Origin: Ignavibacteria bacterium
GTDB lineage: Bacteria > Bacteroidota > Ignavibacteria > Ch128b
Assembly: GCA_013177855.1 (NCBI GenBank)
Contig: JABLYA010000001.1
Span: forward strand, 1,839,573 to 1,903,572
Reading direction: 5' to 3'
Length of the DNA: 64,000 bases
A program made the translations under genes and the position numbers. Shown here in pieces: positions 50,954 to 61,497 of this stretch (position 1 is its first letter; each line of letters starts with the position of its first letter). The notes under the pieces were generated by a model. The model did no database searches. It was given only the letters and a program-made list of their open reading frames with translations, and was not told where the DNA came from.

Positions 50954-51721
50954 ATGTCTGTAAATGAAATAGTCACGAGCGAAATTCAAAATAAGATTTG
51001 TACAATTAGCTTTTTTAATCCCAAAGGGAATTCTCTCACAACTTCACATTTACTCAGGTTAACAAAGGAATTTAATGATGTGAGTTACAATGAGAATATA
51101 AATGTTATAGTTCTCAAAAGTGAAGGTAATGGTGCATTTTGTGGCGGTGCTTCAATAGATGAATTGATGCGTTTTGATAGATTTGAAAAAGCTAAAGAGT
51201 TCTTTTTCGCATTTGGCAAATTATTACTTACAATGATTAGATGTACAAAACCAATCATTGCAAGAGTTCATGGGAAAATTGTGGGTGGTGGAATTGGTTT
51301 AGTGAGTGCTTGTGATTACGCAATTGCTAAAAGAGATGCTTCATTAAGATTAAGTGAACTCACGATTGGAATTGGACCTTTTGTAATAAGTCCATTTTTA
51401 ATAAAGAAAATTGGTATAAGCGCTTTCACGCATTTAAGTTTAGATACTCAATGGCGAGATGCTGAGTGGGGTAAAATGTTCGGTTTATATTCAAAGGTAG
51501 TCCAGACTACCGAAGAGCTTGATAACGAAGTAAATAAATTAACAGCAGATCTTTCAATGTTCAGTTTAAAATCATTAGCTAAATTAAAAGAAATATTCTG
51601 GGAAAAAACTGATAATTGGGATCAACTCATTGATGAACGTGCTGAAATTAGTGCACGCTTAATCTTATCTGAAATTGCCAGCGGTAGGTTGCAAAAAATA
51701 ATGGGGAAAAATGAGAGTTAA
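50954..51721 (+). CDS. enoyl-CoA hydratase/isomerase family protein
   Basis: This 255-residue crotonase-fold protein has the oxyanion-hole segments NGAFCGGASIDEL and HGKIVGGGIGLVSACDYAIA. The position that carries the first catalytic Glu in hydratases is Gly or Leu here, while the second region keeps LSELTIGIGP, so hydratase activity is likely but an isomerase or other crotonase activity is possible. It has an ideal AAGGAGGTTTAA ribosome site. The lipoprotein gene follows on the same strand. Confidence 0.85.
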   Translation: MSVNEIVTSEIQNKICTISFFNPKGNSLTTSHLLRLTKEFNDVSYNENINVIVLKSEGNGAFCGGASIDELMRFDRFEKAKEFFFAFGKLLLTMIRCTKPIIARVHGKIVGGGIGLVSACDYAIAKRDASLRLSELTIGIGPFVISPFLIKKIGISAFTHLSLDTQWRDAEWGKMFGLYSKVVQTTEELDNEVNKLTADLSMFSLKSLAKLKEIFWEKTDNWDQLIDERAEISARLILSEIASGRLQKIMGKNES

Positions 51722-51740
51722 ATTAATTTTTAGGACGAAT

Positions 51741-52217
51741 ATGAAATTTTTTTCAATTACTCTTTTTACTTTTTTCGTTTTTACTTTTTTAAGTTGTTCA
51801 AGACAAAAACAACCTTTGCCAGATGAAGTAAATTCACTAATGCTTGTTAAAACAATATCTGGAGAGGAAGCAAAGAATTATATTAATAAACTTCACTTCC
51901 AGCCTGTGACAGAAAATGAAAATCTGATCGGTTATTATGAAAATGAATCGGGCAGTGCAATTGTTTATGTGACTATTTATAAAAACGAGAAAGATGCCAG
52001 GAACGACTTTGTTAAAATGACTAAGAAAATTTCTCCGGAAAATTCTGTATTCATCTATCCACAGTTTTTTGAACACAAGGGCAATCAAATCTATAAATGT
52101 TTTGGAATGGGAATGACCCATTTTGTTTTTTCACTTAATGATAAACTATACTGGATTTCTGTGGATACTCACCTTTCAAAAAACTTTTTCAATGAGTTTT
52201 ATAATAAAGTGAAGTAA
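51741..52217 (+). CDS. small lipoprotein of unknown function
   Basis: This 158-residue protein starts with MKFFSITLFTFFVFTFLSCS, a lipoprotein signal with lipobox FLSC. The ATG at 51741 follows AGGACGA; an ATG at 51711, overlapping the upstream gene, would add ten residues before the signal. The mature part alternates acidic and basic segments and has no motif known to me. It lies 21 nt upstream of the metallophosphoesterase gene, suggesting a shared transcript. Confidence 0.7.
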   Translation: MKFFSITLFTFFVFTFLSCSRQKQPLPDEVNSLMLVKTISGEEAKNYINKLHFQPVTENENLIGYYENESGSAIVYVTIYKNEKDARNDFVKMTKKISPENSVFIYPQFFEHKGNQIYKCFGMGMTHFVFSLNDKLYWISVDTHLSKNFFNEFYNKVK

Positions 52218-52238
52218 TTCAAATAGTCTTTTAAATAT

Positions 52239-53495
52239 ATGGACAGAATGTATTTTGTTGTAATTCTGAGGGCAGCTATTTTTTTACCCTCTTTATTTTT
52301 AATTGAATATTATTTTTTTAGAGTTTTACAAAGGGCACTTGTTGATTTAAGTATATTTAAGGATAAGCGAAAACTCCAGAGAATAATTTTATTTTTTCTA
52401 GTTTATGTAAATCTTTTTCCAGTTGCTCAATCACTTGCCGGTGTTTATTCGGCGATTTATCCTCAAACTGATTTTGAAATGCCAAAAAATTTTCTCGTCG
52501 ACTATTTCTTTAGAGTGCCTTCCTGGTATGTAATTTTGATAATGGTTCAAATTATTCTTTTATTTTTACCAATTCATTTTATTTTCTTTGTCATAAAGAA
52601 AATTAGTCGTTTCAGGTATGATCAAATTAAGAAATATCTTTGGCGATATTTAGTTTTTCTTTCAATTTTCTTTGCTGCTTATGTTCCTCTAAGAGCTTAC
52701 TATGATTATAAGAATGTTCGAGTTGATGAGAGGATTTATTACTTAAATACCTCTAAAAAAGATCTTAATGATTTTAAGATTGCTTTCTTTTCCGATATTC
52801 AATTTGATAGGTTTAACAAAACAGAGCGTGTGCAGAATTACATTAATAAAATAAATGATTTAAATGCAGATATAGTTCTTGCTGGCGGTGATTTTATCTC
52901 AGGTGATGATAGTAATTATATTCCAGTGGTTGCCTCACTTGCTGGAAAAATTAAATCAAATTATGGAGTGTACTCCGCTATAGGTGACCATGACTTTTCA
53001 GCTTTCAAGAAAATGTATTTTAAAAGTCTTGATTCGGTAAAGTCAGCCCTTAAAGCAAATAATGTTAATATGATAGATAATGGAAATTTGCTTCTTTATG
53101 TAAATGAGAGTCTTATAAAAATCACATTCTTATCAAATACTTACATTAAATCCTTCGATGAAAATGTTTTTGATAGCCTTGCCAGTTCAAATTTAGACGC
53201 TGATTTGAAAATTTTAGTTGCTCATCAACCTGACGAATTTGTTGCAAGAAAAGCTGCGAAATATGGTTACAATATTTATTTAGCTGGACATACCCATGGC
53301 GGGCAGGTGAATTTTATTTTTCCAATTAAAAAAATTACACCTGTTATGTTTGAGACAAAATTTATTTATGGTGATTTCTGGTTCGATGGTTTATTAATGA
53401 TTGTAAATCGTGGACTTGGAATGTCCACGATGCCTATCAGATATCATTCAATCCCCGAGATTTCATTGATAAAAATCAAAACTCGGCAAGAATAA
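52239..53495 (+). CDS. membrane-anchored metallophosphoesterase (YkuE-like)
   Basis: This 418-residue protein has four N-terminal membrane helices (about 4-26, 45-66, 89-115, 131-152) and a calcineurin-like phosphoesterase domain (about 177-418). Metal motifs are FFSDIQFD, LAGGDFIS, GDHDFSA, VAHQPDEF and LAGHTHGGQV. The GNH(D/E) motif is GDHD here, so the metal-ligand Asn is Asp. Family members act on phospholipids or UDP-diacylglucosamine-like substrates at the membrane. The substrate is not known. Confidence 0.87.
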   Translation: MDRMYFVVILRAAIFLPSLFLIEYYFFRVLQRALVDLSIFKDKRKLQRIILFFLVYVNLFPVAQSLAGVYSAIYPQTDFEMPKNFLVDYFFRVPSWYVILIMVQIILLFLPIHFIFFVIKKISRFRYDQIKKYLWRYLVFLSIFFAAYVPLRAYYDYKNVRVDERIYYLNTSKKDLNDFKIAFFSDIQFDRFNKTERVQNYINKINDLNADIVLAGGDFISGDDSNYIPVVASLAGKIKSNYGVYSAIGDHDFSAFKKMYFKSLDSVKSALKANNVNMIDNGNLLLYVNESLIKITFLSNTYIKSFDENVFDSLASSNLDADLKILVAHQPDEFVARKAAKYGYNIYLAGHTHGGQVNFIFPIKKITPVMFETKFIYGDFWFDGLLMIVNRGLGMSTMPIRYHSIPEISLIKIKTRQE

Positions 53496-53500
53496 AATTG

Positions 53501-54646
53501 TTAGAAAAGATTGTATTGAAGAGTTAGAGCCAGGCCTAACTGAGTTTTTTGATCGCCTAATTTTTGAACTGAAGTAGTGAAGCCATAGTAAAGTTCGTTT
53601 TCAAGATAGTAGAGAAATGAAGTCTGAAATATATGATCAATTGAAATTTTTGATTGTTGGTATACTTTTTTGGAAACCAATCTATAGTTTGCAACAAAAT
53701 TAATTCTATTGCTTAATTCATAAATAAAGTCAAGGTTTAGATTGGTTGTTACCTGTCGGAAAAACATAGAGTCCATTGGTGTAAAAGTTTCGAATGAACC
53801 ATTGATCTGAAATCTCCATCCAAATGGATAACTATATCTGCCGGAAATGCTGAGATTTGGTGAGCCGACATTAGATTTATCAGATGTGCTTAAAACAAAT
53901 TTTGAACCTACATTGATATCATAACCAAAGTATCTATTATTAACTTTTTCGTTAATATTAAATAAAACCTGACGCATTCTTAAAATACCAATTGCCCCAA
54001 CATGATTACCGATTAATTTGCCTGAAGCTCTTATTTCATTCTCAATATCAAATAACCAGAAATTCTCATAGGTCTCACCATAAATATTTATGTATTCTGA
54101 TTGTCTGTCAATTATGTTTGCAATTTTAATCATAGTTTCTTTTGGCAGATTATCTGTAATGATTTTTTCTCTTAACAAATGTTCCTCAATTCTAACAGCT
54201 TTAGCTAAGGCTGTTGCATCGATGTATCTCCCGTAACCAGCTCCGAGAGTAAGATTTGATGCAATTTGTTTGTAGTAATCTTGATGAGACATATCCAGAC
54301 CAGCAAAAGCAAAGTAGTCCCTTTCATCCCAGATATATTTTCTGGCGCTTGTAGATATTTTTACTGAATGCTGATACTTGGCAAAGTTTTTACCTCCACT
54401 TAAATCAGCATCTAAAAACCATGCAAAGGGGAGTGAAGAATAGAATTGTCTATAAATTACTCCTGCTGCAGCTGCATTATTAATCACCGAATCACCAACT
54501 TGATTCCAGTTCCAGAAGCCGTTCATTCTCAAAAGTCTTGCTCGACTGATCGGAACCTGATAATCTTCAACTTTAACGTTTTGAGAGAAAAGTTCAGTTG
54601 AAAAAATCAAAAGAGCGATTAAACAAGTTGTAAATTTCAATTTCAT
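53501..54646 (-). CDS. probable outer-membrane beta-barrel protein of unknown function
   Basis: This 381-residue protein has a signal peptide (MKLKFTTCLIALLIFSTELFSQ) at the ATG at 54646; the frame extends 20 residues upstream but that stretch has no signal character. The rest shows beta-strands with alternating aromatics (NLSISGRYSYPFGWRFQINGSF, FLYYLENELYYGF) and ends in a C-terminal Phe (LTLQYNLF), typical of outer-membrane barrels. No named family is recognised. It ends 5 nt from the convergent metallophosphoesterase gene. Confidence 0.7.
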   Translation of the reverse strand: MKLKFTTCLIALLIFSTELFSQNVKVEDYQVPISRARLLRMNGFWNWNQVGDSVINNAAAAGVIYRQFYSSLPFAWFLDADLSGGKNFAKYQHSVKISTSARKYIWDERDYFAFAGLDMSHQDYYKQIASNLTLGAGYGRYIDATALAKAVRIEEHLLREKIITDNLPKETMIKIANIIDRQSEYINIYGETYENFWLFDIENEIRASGKLIGNHVGAIGILRMRQVLFNINEKVNNRYFGYDINVGSKFVLSTSDKSNVGSPNLSISGRYSYPFGWRFQINGSFETFTPMDSMFFRQVTTNLNLDFIYELSNRINFVANYRLVSKKVYQQSKISIDHIFQTSFLYYLENELYYGFTTSVQKLGDQKTQLGLALTLQYNLF

Positions 54647-54740
54647 TTTTAACCTATAAGTTTTGATGCAATATATAAAAGTTAATGAGCTAATTTGCAT
54701 AGTCAAATGTAGTATTGAAAATTTTTAAAATTCAAGCATA

Positions 54741-54786
54741 TAAAAAACAAAAAAGCCATCCGTTTTGGGGATGGCTTTTAATTTTG
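54741..54786. terminator. bidirectional terminator downstream of sdhCAB
   Basis: AAAAGCCATCC (54751-54761) pairs perfectly with GGATGGCTTTT (54769-54779) over a 7-nt loop. It is flanked by A-runs on the left (T-runs on the minus strand, serving the sdh operon) and by TTTTAATTTT on the right. Confidence 0.92.
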
Positions 54787-54799
54787 AAGTGGGTGAATG

Positions 54800-55570
54800 T
54801 TAATCTTCTACATTTGAGAGAAATCTTGCTCGATAAAATTCTCTATTTAATCTGGCAATGTTTGTAATTTTAATTTCTTTTGGACATTCAGCTTCGCAGG
54901 CACCGACATTTGAACAATTTCCAAATCCGAGTTCATCCATCTTTGCGACCATTTTTTGAACTCGAATTTCTCTCTCAGGGAGTCCTTGCGGCAGAAGAGC
55001 AAGATGAGAAACTTTTGCACTTACAAAAAGCATAGCTGACGCATTTGGACAGGCAGCAACACAGGCACCGCATCCAATACAGGCTGCCGCGTCCATTGCA
55101 AGCTCAGCATTTTCTTTTTTGACCGGGATAGTATTTGCTTCAGGTGCGCTTCCAGTATTAACTGAAATAAATCCGCCAGCTTGAATAATTTTATCGAAAG
55201 CTGATCTGTCAACAATTAAATCTTTGATAACTGGAAAAGCTTTTGCTCTAAATGGTTCGATATAAATTACATCGCCGTCTTTGAAATGCCGCATATGAAG
55301 CTGGCAGGTAGTAATTCCCTGAAGTGGTCCATGTGGTCTTCCGTTAATCACCATTCCACAAGTTCCACAAATTCCTTCACGGCAGTCGTGTTCATAAGCA
55401 ATTGGTTCTTCTCCTTTTGCTTCGAGTTCTTCATTAACAATATCTAACATTTCAAGGAATGATGCATCGGGCGAAATGTTTTTCGCATAATAAGTGACAA
55501 ATTCACCTTTTGCATCAGGTCCAGCCTGTCGCCAGACTTTCAAGGTCAAATTTAATTTTCCGCTGCTCAT
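54800..55570 (-). CDS. sdhB: succinate dehydrogenase/fumarate reductase iron-sulfur subunit
   Basis: This 256-residue protein carries all three clusters: the [2Fe-2S] motif CREGICGTC with a following Cys near residue 88, the [4Fe-4S] motif [12 protein letters not shown] and the [3Fe-4S] motif [15 protein letters not shown]. The ATG at 55570 shares its first base with the sdhA stop (TAATG) and has AAGGAG upstream, which sets the start; a longer frame from 55636 runs inside sdhA and is not used. It passes electrons between the FAD of SdhA and quinone at SdhC. The segment order and length fit the Bacteroidota type. Confidence 0.95.
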   Translation of the reverse strand: MSSGKLNLTLKVWRQAGPDAKGEFVTYYAKNISPDASFLEMLDIVNEELEAKGEEPIAYEHDCREGICGTCGMVINGRPHGPLQGITTCQLHMRHFKDGDVIYIEPFRAKAFPVIKDLIVDRSAFDKIIQAGGFISVNTGSAPEANTIPVKKENAELAMDAAACIGCGACVAACPNASAMLFVSAKVSHLALLPQGLPEREIRVQKMVAKMDELGFGNCSNVGACEAECPKEIKITNIARLNREFYRARFLSNVED

Positions 55571-57480
55571 TACTTGTAACTCCTTGTGGATGGTTTGACA
55601 TATTCGAATACAAGTGGTTCCTTGTGAAGCTCCCAATTACCAACATCTTTGAATTCCCATGCAGCAACATAGGCAAAGTTTTCATCATCACGCTTAGCTT
55701 CGCCATCTTCTGTTTGATATTCTTCTCTGAAATGTCCACCGCAAGATTCGTTTCTATGAAGTGCATCTATTGCCATTAATTCACCAAGTTCTAAGAAATC
55801 AGCTACACGCCCAGCTCTTTCAAGAGTTTGATTCAAATCCATATCATTTCCAGGGACTTTCACATTTCTCCAGAATTCTTCTCTTAAATCTCTAATCATT
55901 TGAATAGCTTTTTTCAATCCCTGTTCGTTTCGAGACATTCCAACATAATCCCACATAATCTTGCCGAGTTCCCTGTGAATATCATCGACTGTTCGTTTAC
56001 CATTAATTGAGATTAATCGTTTAATTAAATCTCTTTGAGCTTTTTCTTCTTTTTCAAATTCTTCGTGATCTGTTTTCACTGGAATAAACTTTTGTGAAGC
56101 AAGGTAATCACCAATTGTATATGGTAAAATGAAATATCCATCCGCCAATCCTTGCATTAAGGCACTTGCACCTAAACGATTTGCACCGTGATCTGAGAAG
56201 TTTGCTTCACCAATTACATAAAGACCGGGAATTGTACTCATCAAATTATAATCAACCCATAAACCGCCCATAGTGTAATGTGGTGCAGGATAAATTTTCA
56301 TTGGTACTTCATAGGGATTATCTCCAGTTATCATTTCGTACATCTGGAAAAGATTGCCATATCGTTCTTCAATTACTTTCTTGCCAAGTCTCTTAATTGC
56401 ATCTGAAAAATCTAAATAAACTGCTTGACCAGTTTCACCAACGCCATAACCTTCATCGCACATTCTTTTTGCTGCTCGTGATGCGATATCTCTCGGAGTT
56501 AAATTACCATACGAAGGATACATTCTTTCCAGATAATAATCTCTCTCATCTTCTGGAATTTGATTAGGCGGTCGTTTATCTCCTTTTTTCTTTGGAACCC
56601 AAACGCGTCCGTCATTTCTTAAACTTTCGCTCATTAAAGTCAATTTGGATTGCTGTTCGTGATGGAGCGGGAGACTTGTTGGGTGAATTTGAGTGAAACA
56701 AGGATTTCCAAAGAATGCACCTTTTTTATGAGCACGCCAGATTGCAGTTGCATTACAATTCATTGCATTGGTAGAAAGATAAAACACTCTTGAATAACCA
56801 CCAGTTGCCAGAACAACAGCATGACCTGCAAATCTTTCCATTTCACCAGTAACTAAATTTCTTGCAACAACTCCGCGAGCAAGTCCATCTATTACGACTA
56901 ATCCGAGCATCTCTCGACGAGTGTAAAGTTTTATTCTTCCAAGACCAACCTGCCGACTCAAAGCGCTGTAAGCACCGAGAAGCAGCTGCTGACCGGTTTG
57001 ACCTCTTGCATAGAAAGTTCTTGATAATTGTGCACCACCGAATGAACGATTGTCAAGTAATCCGCCATATTCTCTTGCAAAAGGAACACCCTGAGCAACG
57101 CATTGATCTATGATATTGTTACTAACTTCAGCAAGCCTATAGACATTTGCTTCCCGTGCTCGGTAATCTCCGCCTTTCAAAGTATCATAAAATAATCTGT
57201 AAATACTGTCATTGTCATTCGGATAATTTTTCGCAGCGTTAATTCCACCTTGAGCTGCAATACTATGAGCTCTTCGTGGTGAATCATGAAAAGTCAAAAC
57301 AGTTACATTATAACCTAGTTCAGCCAATGACGCAGCAGCTGAGGCACCAGCTAATCCAGTTCCAACTACAATTATTTCATATTTTCTTTTGTTGGCGGGA
57401 CTGACAAGTTTGAGATTAAATTTGTGATTAGTCCATTTTTCCTGAATTGGACCAGAAGGAATTTTAGATTCTAATGCCAT
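55570..57480 (-). CDS. sdhA: succinate dehydrogenase/fumarate reductase flavoprotein subunit
   Basis: This 636-residue subunit holds covalent FAD and the succinate/fumarate site. Visible signatures are [19 protein letters not shown], the covalent FAD-linked His segment [19 protein letters not shown], the [15 protein letters not shown] region, the active-site Arg segment [11 protein letters not shown], the substrate-binding [11 protein letters not shown] and [20 protein letters not shown]. The spacing to sdhC is 2 nt upstream. Direction (oxidation of succinate or reduction of fumarate) cannot be told from sequence. Confidence 0.96.
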   Translation of the reverse strand: MALESKIPSGPIQEKWTNHKFNLKLVSPANKRKYEIIVVGTGLAGASAAASLAELGYNVTVLTFHDSPRRAHSIAAQGGINAAKNYPNDNDSIYRLFYDTLKGGDYRAREANVYRLAEVSNNIIDQCVAQGVPFAREYGGLLDNRSFGGAQLSRTFYARGQTGQQLLLGAYSALSRQVGLGRIKLYTRREMLGLVVIDGLARGVVARNLVTGEMERFAGHAVVLATGGYSRVFYLSTNAMNCNATAIWRAHKKGAFFGNPCFTQIHPTSLPLHHEQQSKLTLMSESLRNDGRVWVPKKKGDKRPPNQIPEDERDYYLERMYPSYGNLTPRDIASRAAKRMCDEGYGVGETGQAVYLDFSDAIKRLGKKVIEERYGNLFQMYEMITGDNPYEVPMKIYPAPHYTMGGLWVDYNLMSTIPGLYVIGEANFSDHGANRLGASALMQGLADGYFILPYTIGDYLASQKFIPVKTDHEEFEKEEKAQRDLIKRLISINGKRTVDDIHRELGKIMWDYVGMSRNEQGLKKAIQMIRDLREEFWRNVKVPGNDMDLNQTLERAGRVADFLELGELMAIDALHRNESCGGHFREEYQTEDGEAKRDDENFAYVAAWEFKDVGNWELHKEPLVFEYVKPSTRSYK

Positions 57481-57482
57481 AG

Positions 57483-58154
57483 TTAATTACCTCCATAAAA
57501 AAAGAAAAAATAAATTGGAAATGAAGCAAATCCGACTGACAAAAACAGAGCAATAAATCTACCAAGCCAGACAATAAATGGTGTATACTTTTTATGATTT
57601 AATCCAAGAGTTTGAAAGGCACTTTGAAAACCATGATGCAGATGTAAAAACAGAAAAACCATTGAAACCATATACAAAATCATATAAACCGGATCTTGAA
57701 AAGTTTTTACAACTATATCATAATCTGTAATATTCTCTGTTCTTGGTCCATATTTGAATTCATACCAGAAGTTTCTGAGGTGAATAATTAAAAATACAAG
57801 AATGATTAATGCAGAATAAATCATATTCCGGGATGTCCAGGTGGATTTTGGATCAGTAGCTTTAATGTAATATTTAACAGGACGAGCTTTTCTATTCTGC
57901 CACCAAAGTCTGAGTCCATCCCAGATATGAAAAGCAAATCCAAGTACAAGAATAATTTCAATTACACGGATAAAGTAAACAAGAGCTGTTTCATTTAAAG
58001 TATGGACATATCCATTGAAATAATCGGGACCAAAATAAAGAAAAGTATTTCCGAAAAGGTGAATGAATAGAAAGAGAATCAGAAAAAATCCGGTAAGAGC
58101 CATCAGTAGTTTCTTACCGACAGAATAATTAAAAGTCTTTAAAAACCAGCCCAT
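57483..58154 (-). CDS. sdhC: succinate dehydrogenase cytochrome b558 subunit
   Basis: This 223-residue subunit has five membrane helices and the family start [26 protein letters not shown], with haem-ligand His in [17 protein letters not shown] and the later [12 protein letters not shown]. It is the single-subunit B-type anchor (also called SdhC/FrdC of Bacteroidota and Bacillus), which binds two haems b and menaquinone. A GGAAGGAG ribosome site precedes the ATG. It is the first gene of sdhCAB. Confidence 0.93.
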   Translation of the reverse strand: MGWFLKTFNYSVGKKLLMALTGFFLILFLFIHLFGNTFLYFGPDYFNGYVHTLNETALVYFIRVIEIILVLGFAFHIWDGLRLWWQNRKARPVKYYIKATDPKSTWTSRNMIYSALIILVFLIIHLRNFWYEFKYGPRTENITDYDIVVKTFQDPVYMILYMVSMVFLFLHLHHGFQSAFQTLGLNHKKYTPFIVWLGRFIALFLSVGFASFPIYFFFFYGGN

Positions 58155-58434
58155 TAAAAAATCTCCTTCCTTGTGTTTGAACCTTTGAGTGTGGAAAAAT
58201 TATGGTGAGTATTATGGAATAGCTTCAAAAGTGTACAATTATTTTTCATCATTTTCGATTTCAAATTAGAAAAGATGTGATATAAAATCAATGAAAAGAA
58301 GAATTTGGGTTTACAGTAGAAGGTAATTTTATTAAAATAAATAATTTAAAGTTAGTCATGTATTCGATTTGATATTTGTTATAGCAATTAATATGATGAT
58401 CTTTGGATTAGTATAAAACCTTTTATAGAAGTCA

Positions 58435-58812
58435 TTAAAGGAATAGAATATCAACATCTTTTATTTTTTCAAAATCTCTATCCATTGTCACTAATTTCAG
58501 CTTATAAATCTTTGCAATACTGTACTGATAAGCATCATCAAAATCCAAATATTCATTTTTCTTAAGTTCTGCAATTTTGCCATAAAATTCTTTTGGCAAC
58601 GAAAGAAGCCTTACATTAGAAATGACATCTCCAGCGAATCTTTCGAAAATGTCCTCTTTGTCATATCTGAATAGAATTACTCCTATTGAGTGCAAAGAAA
58701 AATCAGAAATATTCAAGTTATTGATGTTTTTATTTAAAAATGTTTTGCAGTTTTCTTTTTTAGATTGATTTGATAGAATTTCTAGAAATACATTAGTATC
58801 TATTAAAAACAT
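58435..58812 (-). CDS. PIN domain toxin (VapC-like)
   Basis: This 125-residue PIN-domain ribonuclease begins MFLIDTNVFLE, giving Asp5 and Glu11 of the acidic cluster, and carries LDFDDAYQYSIAKIY and LVTMDRDF for the remaining acidic residues. It starts on the last base of the antitoxin stop (TAATG), the usual coupling of VapBC pairs. The target RNA is unknown. Confidence 0.85.
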   Translation of the reverse strand: MFLIDTNVFLEILSNQSKKENCKTFLNKNINNLNISDFSLHSIGVILFRYDKEDIFERFAGDVISNVRLLSLPKEFYGKIAELKKNEYLDFDDAYQYSIAKIYKLKLVTMDRDFEKIKDVDILFL

Positions 58813-59024
58813 TACCTTAACTCCGAAGCTTTATGTTGCAATTCAACGGAAGAATATTTTTCTTGTAATTCAGCTAAACCTCCTTCCCAGTCGAACTTAA
58901 ATTTCTTTTCCAATTTATCCTTGATTTTATATTTATTTACGAGAAACTCTATGTAATCCAAGACTTCCCTTTGCAGATCTTCGGGGAGTTCTCGTATGAT
59001 TAACTCCAATTCTTTTTCTCTCAT
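58812..59024 (-). CDS. DUF2281-type antitoxin
   Basis: This 70-residue protein has the DUF2281 start, MREKELELIIRELPEDLQREVLDYIEFL (here given as the two halves MREKELELIIRELP and EDLQREVLDYIEFL), and a C-terminal part rich in Lys and Glu that would wrap the toxin. The ATG at 59024 follows AGGTAC; an ATG at 59051 gives nine more residues but no ribosome site and lies outside family similarity. It should neutralise the downstream PIN toxin and repress the pair. Confidence 0.8.
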   Translation of the reverse strand: MREKELELIIRELPEDLQREVLDYIEFLVNKYKIKDKLEKKFKFDWEGGLAELQEKYSSVELQHKASELR

Positions 59025-59051
59025 AATTTTGTACCTCGTTTTTATGGTCAT

Positions 59052-59453
59052 CTTAACTTTTCGAAAGCATTTTAAATGATTTATTTCTTTTTGTCAATCT
59101 CTTGTCTTCATTTTTCAAATCATCTTAATTTTTATGAATTGGTTTGAATAAGATCTGACTATGCATTTCAATTACTATTAAAACTATTATTTTTATTCTC
59201 ATTCATGCATCATTAAAAATTTATCATACAAAGCTTTAATAAAAATGAAACTCGATGGATTTCATTAATGTATATAAGTATTGGGATTATGATCTTTATA
59301 TTGATAATTCTAATTAATTTTAATACAAGTCTAAAGCAGAATTTGTTCGTATCTTTTTTATTGGTTCAAGATCAATCTGATGAATGTCAATATTTATTTT
59401 AAAAAAACGACTAAAAACTAAAACTTTTTATATGTAATTTTATTTAAAGAACT
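59052..59453. other. 400-bp intergenic region with no supported gene
   Basis: This A+T-rich spacer separates the divergent antitoxin and uvrB genes. A 44-codon plus-strand frame (59268-59402) has no ribosome site and is not called. Promoters for both flanking genes should lie here, but no box stands out. Confidence 0.55.
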
Positions 59454-61484
59454 ATGGAAAAATTCAAATTAGTCACAAACCTAAAACCGACTGGCGATCA
59501 ACCTGAGGCAATTAGACAACTTGTCGAAGGAATAAAACGAGGTGAAAAATTCCAGACTCTTCTGGGTGTAACTGGAAGCGGAAAAACATTCACTATTTCT
59601 CATGTGATTGCTCAGGTCAATAAACCAACTCTGGTGCTGTCTCATAATAAAACCTTAGCAGCTCAACTTTACGGCGAGTTTAAATCTTTCTTCCCAGAAA
59701 ATGCTGTCGAGTTCTTTATAAGTTATTACGATTACTATCAACCGGAGGCTTATGTAGTTGCAACTGACACATATATCGAAAAAGATTTTTCAATTAATGA
59801 TGAGATTGATCGATTGAGGCTAAAAGCGACTACGGCTTTAATTGAAGGAAGGCGAGATGTAATAATTGTTGCATCTGTAAGTGCGATTTACGGAATTGGT
59901 GCACCGCACGAATATGCAAGCCAGGTTATTGTTCTAAAACAGGGAATGCGAATTAATCGAAAAGAATTACTTAAAAGGCTTGTCGATATCTTTTATACAA
60001 GAAATGATGTTGAGTTTACTCGCGGGACATTTAGAGTTCGGGGTGAGACGATTGATTTGATTCCGGCTTTTCTTGATGATCAAGCTGTTCGAATTGAGTT
60101 CTGGGGTGACGAGATTGAATCTTTGAAAATCATTGATCCATTAACGGGAAATGTTTTAGAGAAAATTAATTCTTATGTAATTTATCCAGCCAAGTATTTC
60201 GTCACGCCGAAAGATCAAATTAGAAAAGCAATAAAATCAATTGAGAAAGAGCTTGAACTGCGATTGCACGAATTAAGAAGTCAAGGGAAATTTTTGGAAG
60301 CTCAAAGACTTGAACAAAGGACGAAATTCGATATCGAGATGATGAAAGAACTTGGTTATTGTTCCGGTATAGAAAATTACAGTCGCCATCTTGATGGAAG
60401 ACCGCCGGGTTCAAGACCATATACATTGTTTGACTATTTCCCTGAAGATTATCTTTTGATCATTGATGAGTCGCATGTGACAATACCGCAAATTAGAGGG
60501 ATGTATAATGGCGATAGATCGAGAAAAGAAACACTCGTTGAGCATGGTTTTCGATTGCCTTCAGCACTTGATAATCGACCAATGAAATTCGAAGAATTTG
60601 AAGAAAAAATCAATCAAGTAATTTTTGTAAGTGCAACCCCCGGTGATTATGAACTTGAAAAATGTAAAGGTGTGGTAGTTGAACAGGTAATCAGACCAAC
60701 TGGATTACTTGATCCGCCAATTTCTGTTCGACCAGTAAAAAATCAAATCGATGACTTGCTAAATGAAGTCAGAATAAGAGCCGCAAGAAAGGAAAGAGTT
60801 TTGGTTACAACTCTTACCAAAAAAATGGCTGAAGATTTAACAGATTATTTTGATAAGCTTGGCGTGAGAGTAAGATATATTCACTCGGATATTGATTCTC
60901 TTGAACGAGTTGAAATTTTGCGTGATCTGCGTCTCGGTGATTTTGATGTTTTGGTCGGTGTGAACCTTTTGAGAGAGGGACTTGATCTTCCTGAAGTTTC
61001 GCTCGTTGCTATTATTGATGCAGATAAAGAAGGATTTTTAAGAAGTGAAAAATCTCTGCTTCAGATTGCTGGGAGAACTGCACGAAATGTAAACGGACTT
61101 GTAATAATGTACGCTGATAAAATTACTGACTCAATGCGAAAAGTAATTGAAGAGACTGAACGAAGGAGGAAAAAACAAATCGAATACAACGAGAAGCACG
61201 GAATTACACCAAAGACAATTTATAAAACGACCGAAGAAATTCTATCTACAACTACTGTAGCTGATGTTAGAAAAGGTCGTGAAGATTATGGTAAAAGAAA
61301 AACAGGTTTTACAGTTGCACTTCAACCTATTATTAAACATTTGACCCCTGAACAGAAAAAAGAATTAATCGAACAACTGACTGTAGAAATGCACAATGCT
61401 GCAAAAGATCTTGAATTTGAAAGGGCAGCCGCAATTCGTGATGAAATTCAAAGATTAAAAGAGAGTTTGAAAATCAAAGAATAA
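59454..61484 (+). CDS. uvrB: UvrABC excinuclease subunit B
   Basis: This 676-residue DNA-damage helicase carries Walker [12 protein letters not shown] near the N-terminus, the beta-hairpin region [11 protein letters not shown], and helicase motifs [19 protein letters not shown] and [16 protein letters not shown]. The C-terminal UVR motif ([33 protein letters not shown] region) is complete. It is the damage-recognition partner of UvrA and UvrC, neither of which is in the window. Confidence 0.97.
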   Translation: MEKFKLVTNLKPTGDQPEAIRQLVEGIKRGEKFQTLLGVTGSGKTFTISHVIAQVNKPTLVLSHNKTLAAQLYGEFKSFFPENAVEFFISYYDYYQPEAYVVATDTYIEKDFSINDEIDRLRLKATTALIEGRRDVIIVASVSAIYGIGAPHEYASQVIVLKQGMRINRKELLKRLVDIFYTRNDVEFTRGTFRVRGETIDLIPAFLDDQAVRIEFWGDEIESLKIIDPLTGNVLEKINSYVIYPAKYFVTPKDQIRKAIKSIEKELELRLHELRSQGKFLEAQRLEQRTKFDIEMMKELGYCSGIENYSRHLDGRPPGSRPYTLFDYFPEDYLLIIDESHVTIPQIRGMYNGDRSRKETLVEHGFRLPSALDNRPMKFEEFEEKINQVIFVSATPGDYELEKCKGVVVEQVIRPTGLLDPPISVRPVKNQIDDLLNEVRIRAARKERVLVTTLTKKMAEDLTDYFDKLGVRVRYIHSDIDSLERVEILRDLRLGDFDVLVGVNLLREGLDLPEVSLVAIIDADKEGFLRSEKSLLQIAGRTARNVNGLVIMYADKITDSMRKVIEETERRRKKQIEYNEKHGITPKTIYKTTEEILSTTTVADVRKGREDYGKRKTGFTVALQPIIKHLTPEQKKELIEQLTVEMHNAAKDLEFERAAAIRDEIQRLKESLKIKE

Positions 61485-61497
61485 TTGAGCTGCAACT

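Noticed and set aside
55510-55779. Open frames on both strands around the sdhA-sdhB junction
   Set aside because: They are shadows of two well-supported genes; the TAATG junction and ribosome site set the real sdhB start at 55570.
59268-59402. 44-codon plus-strand frame upstream of uvrB
   Set aside because: There is no ribosome site, and the hydrophobic part is expected by chance in A+T-rich DNA.
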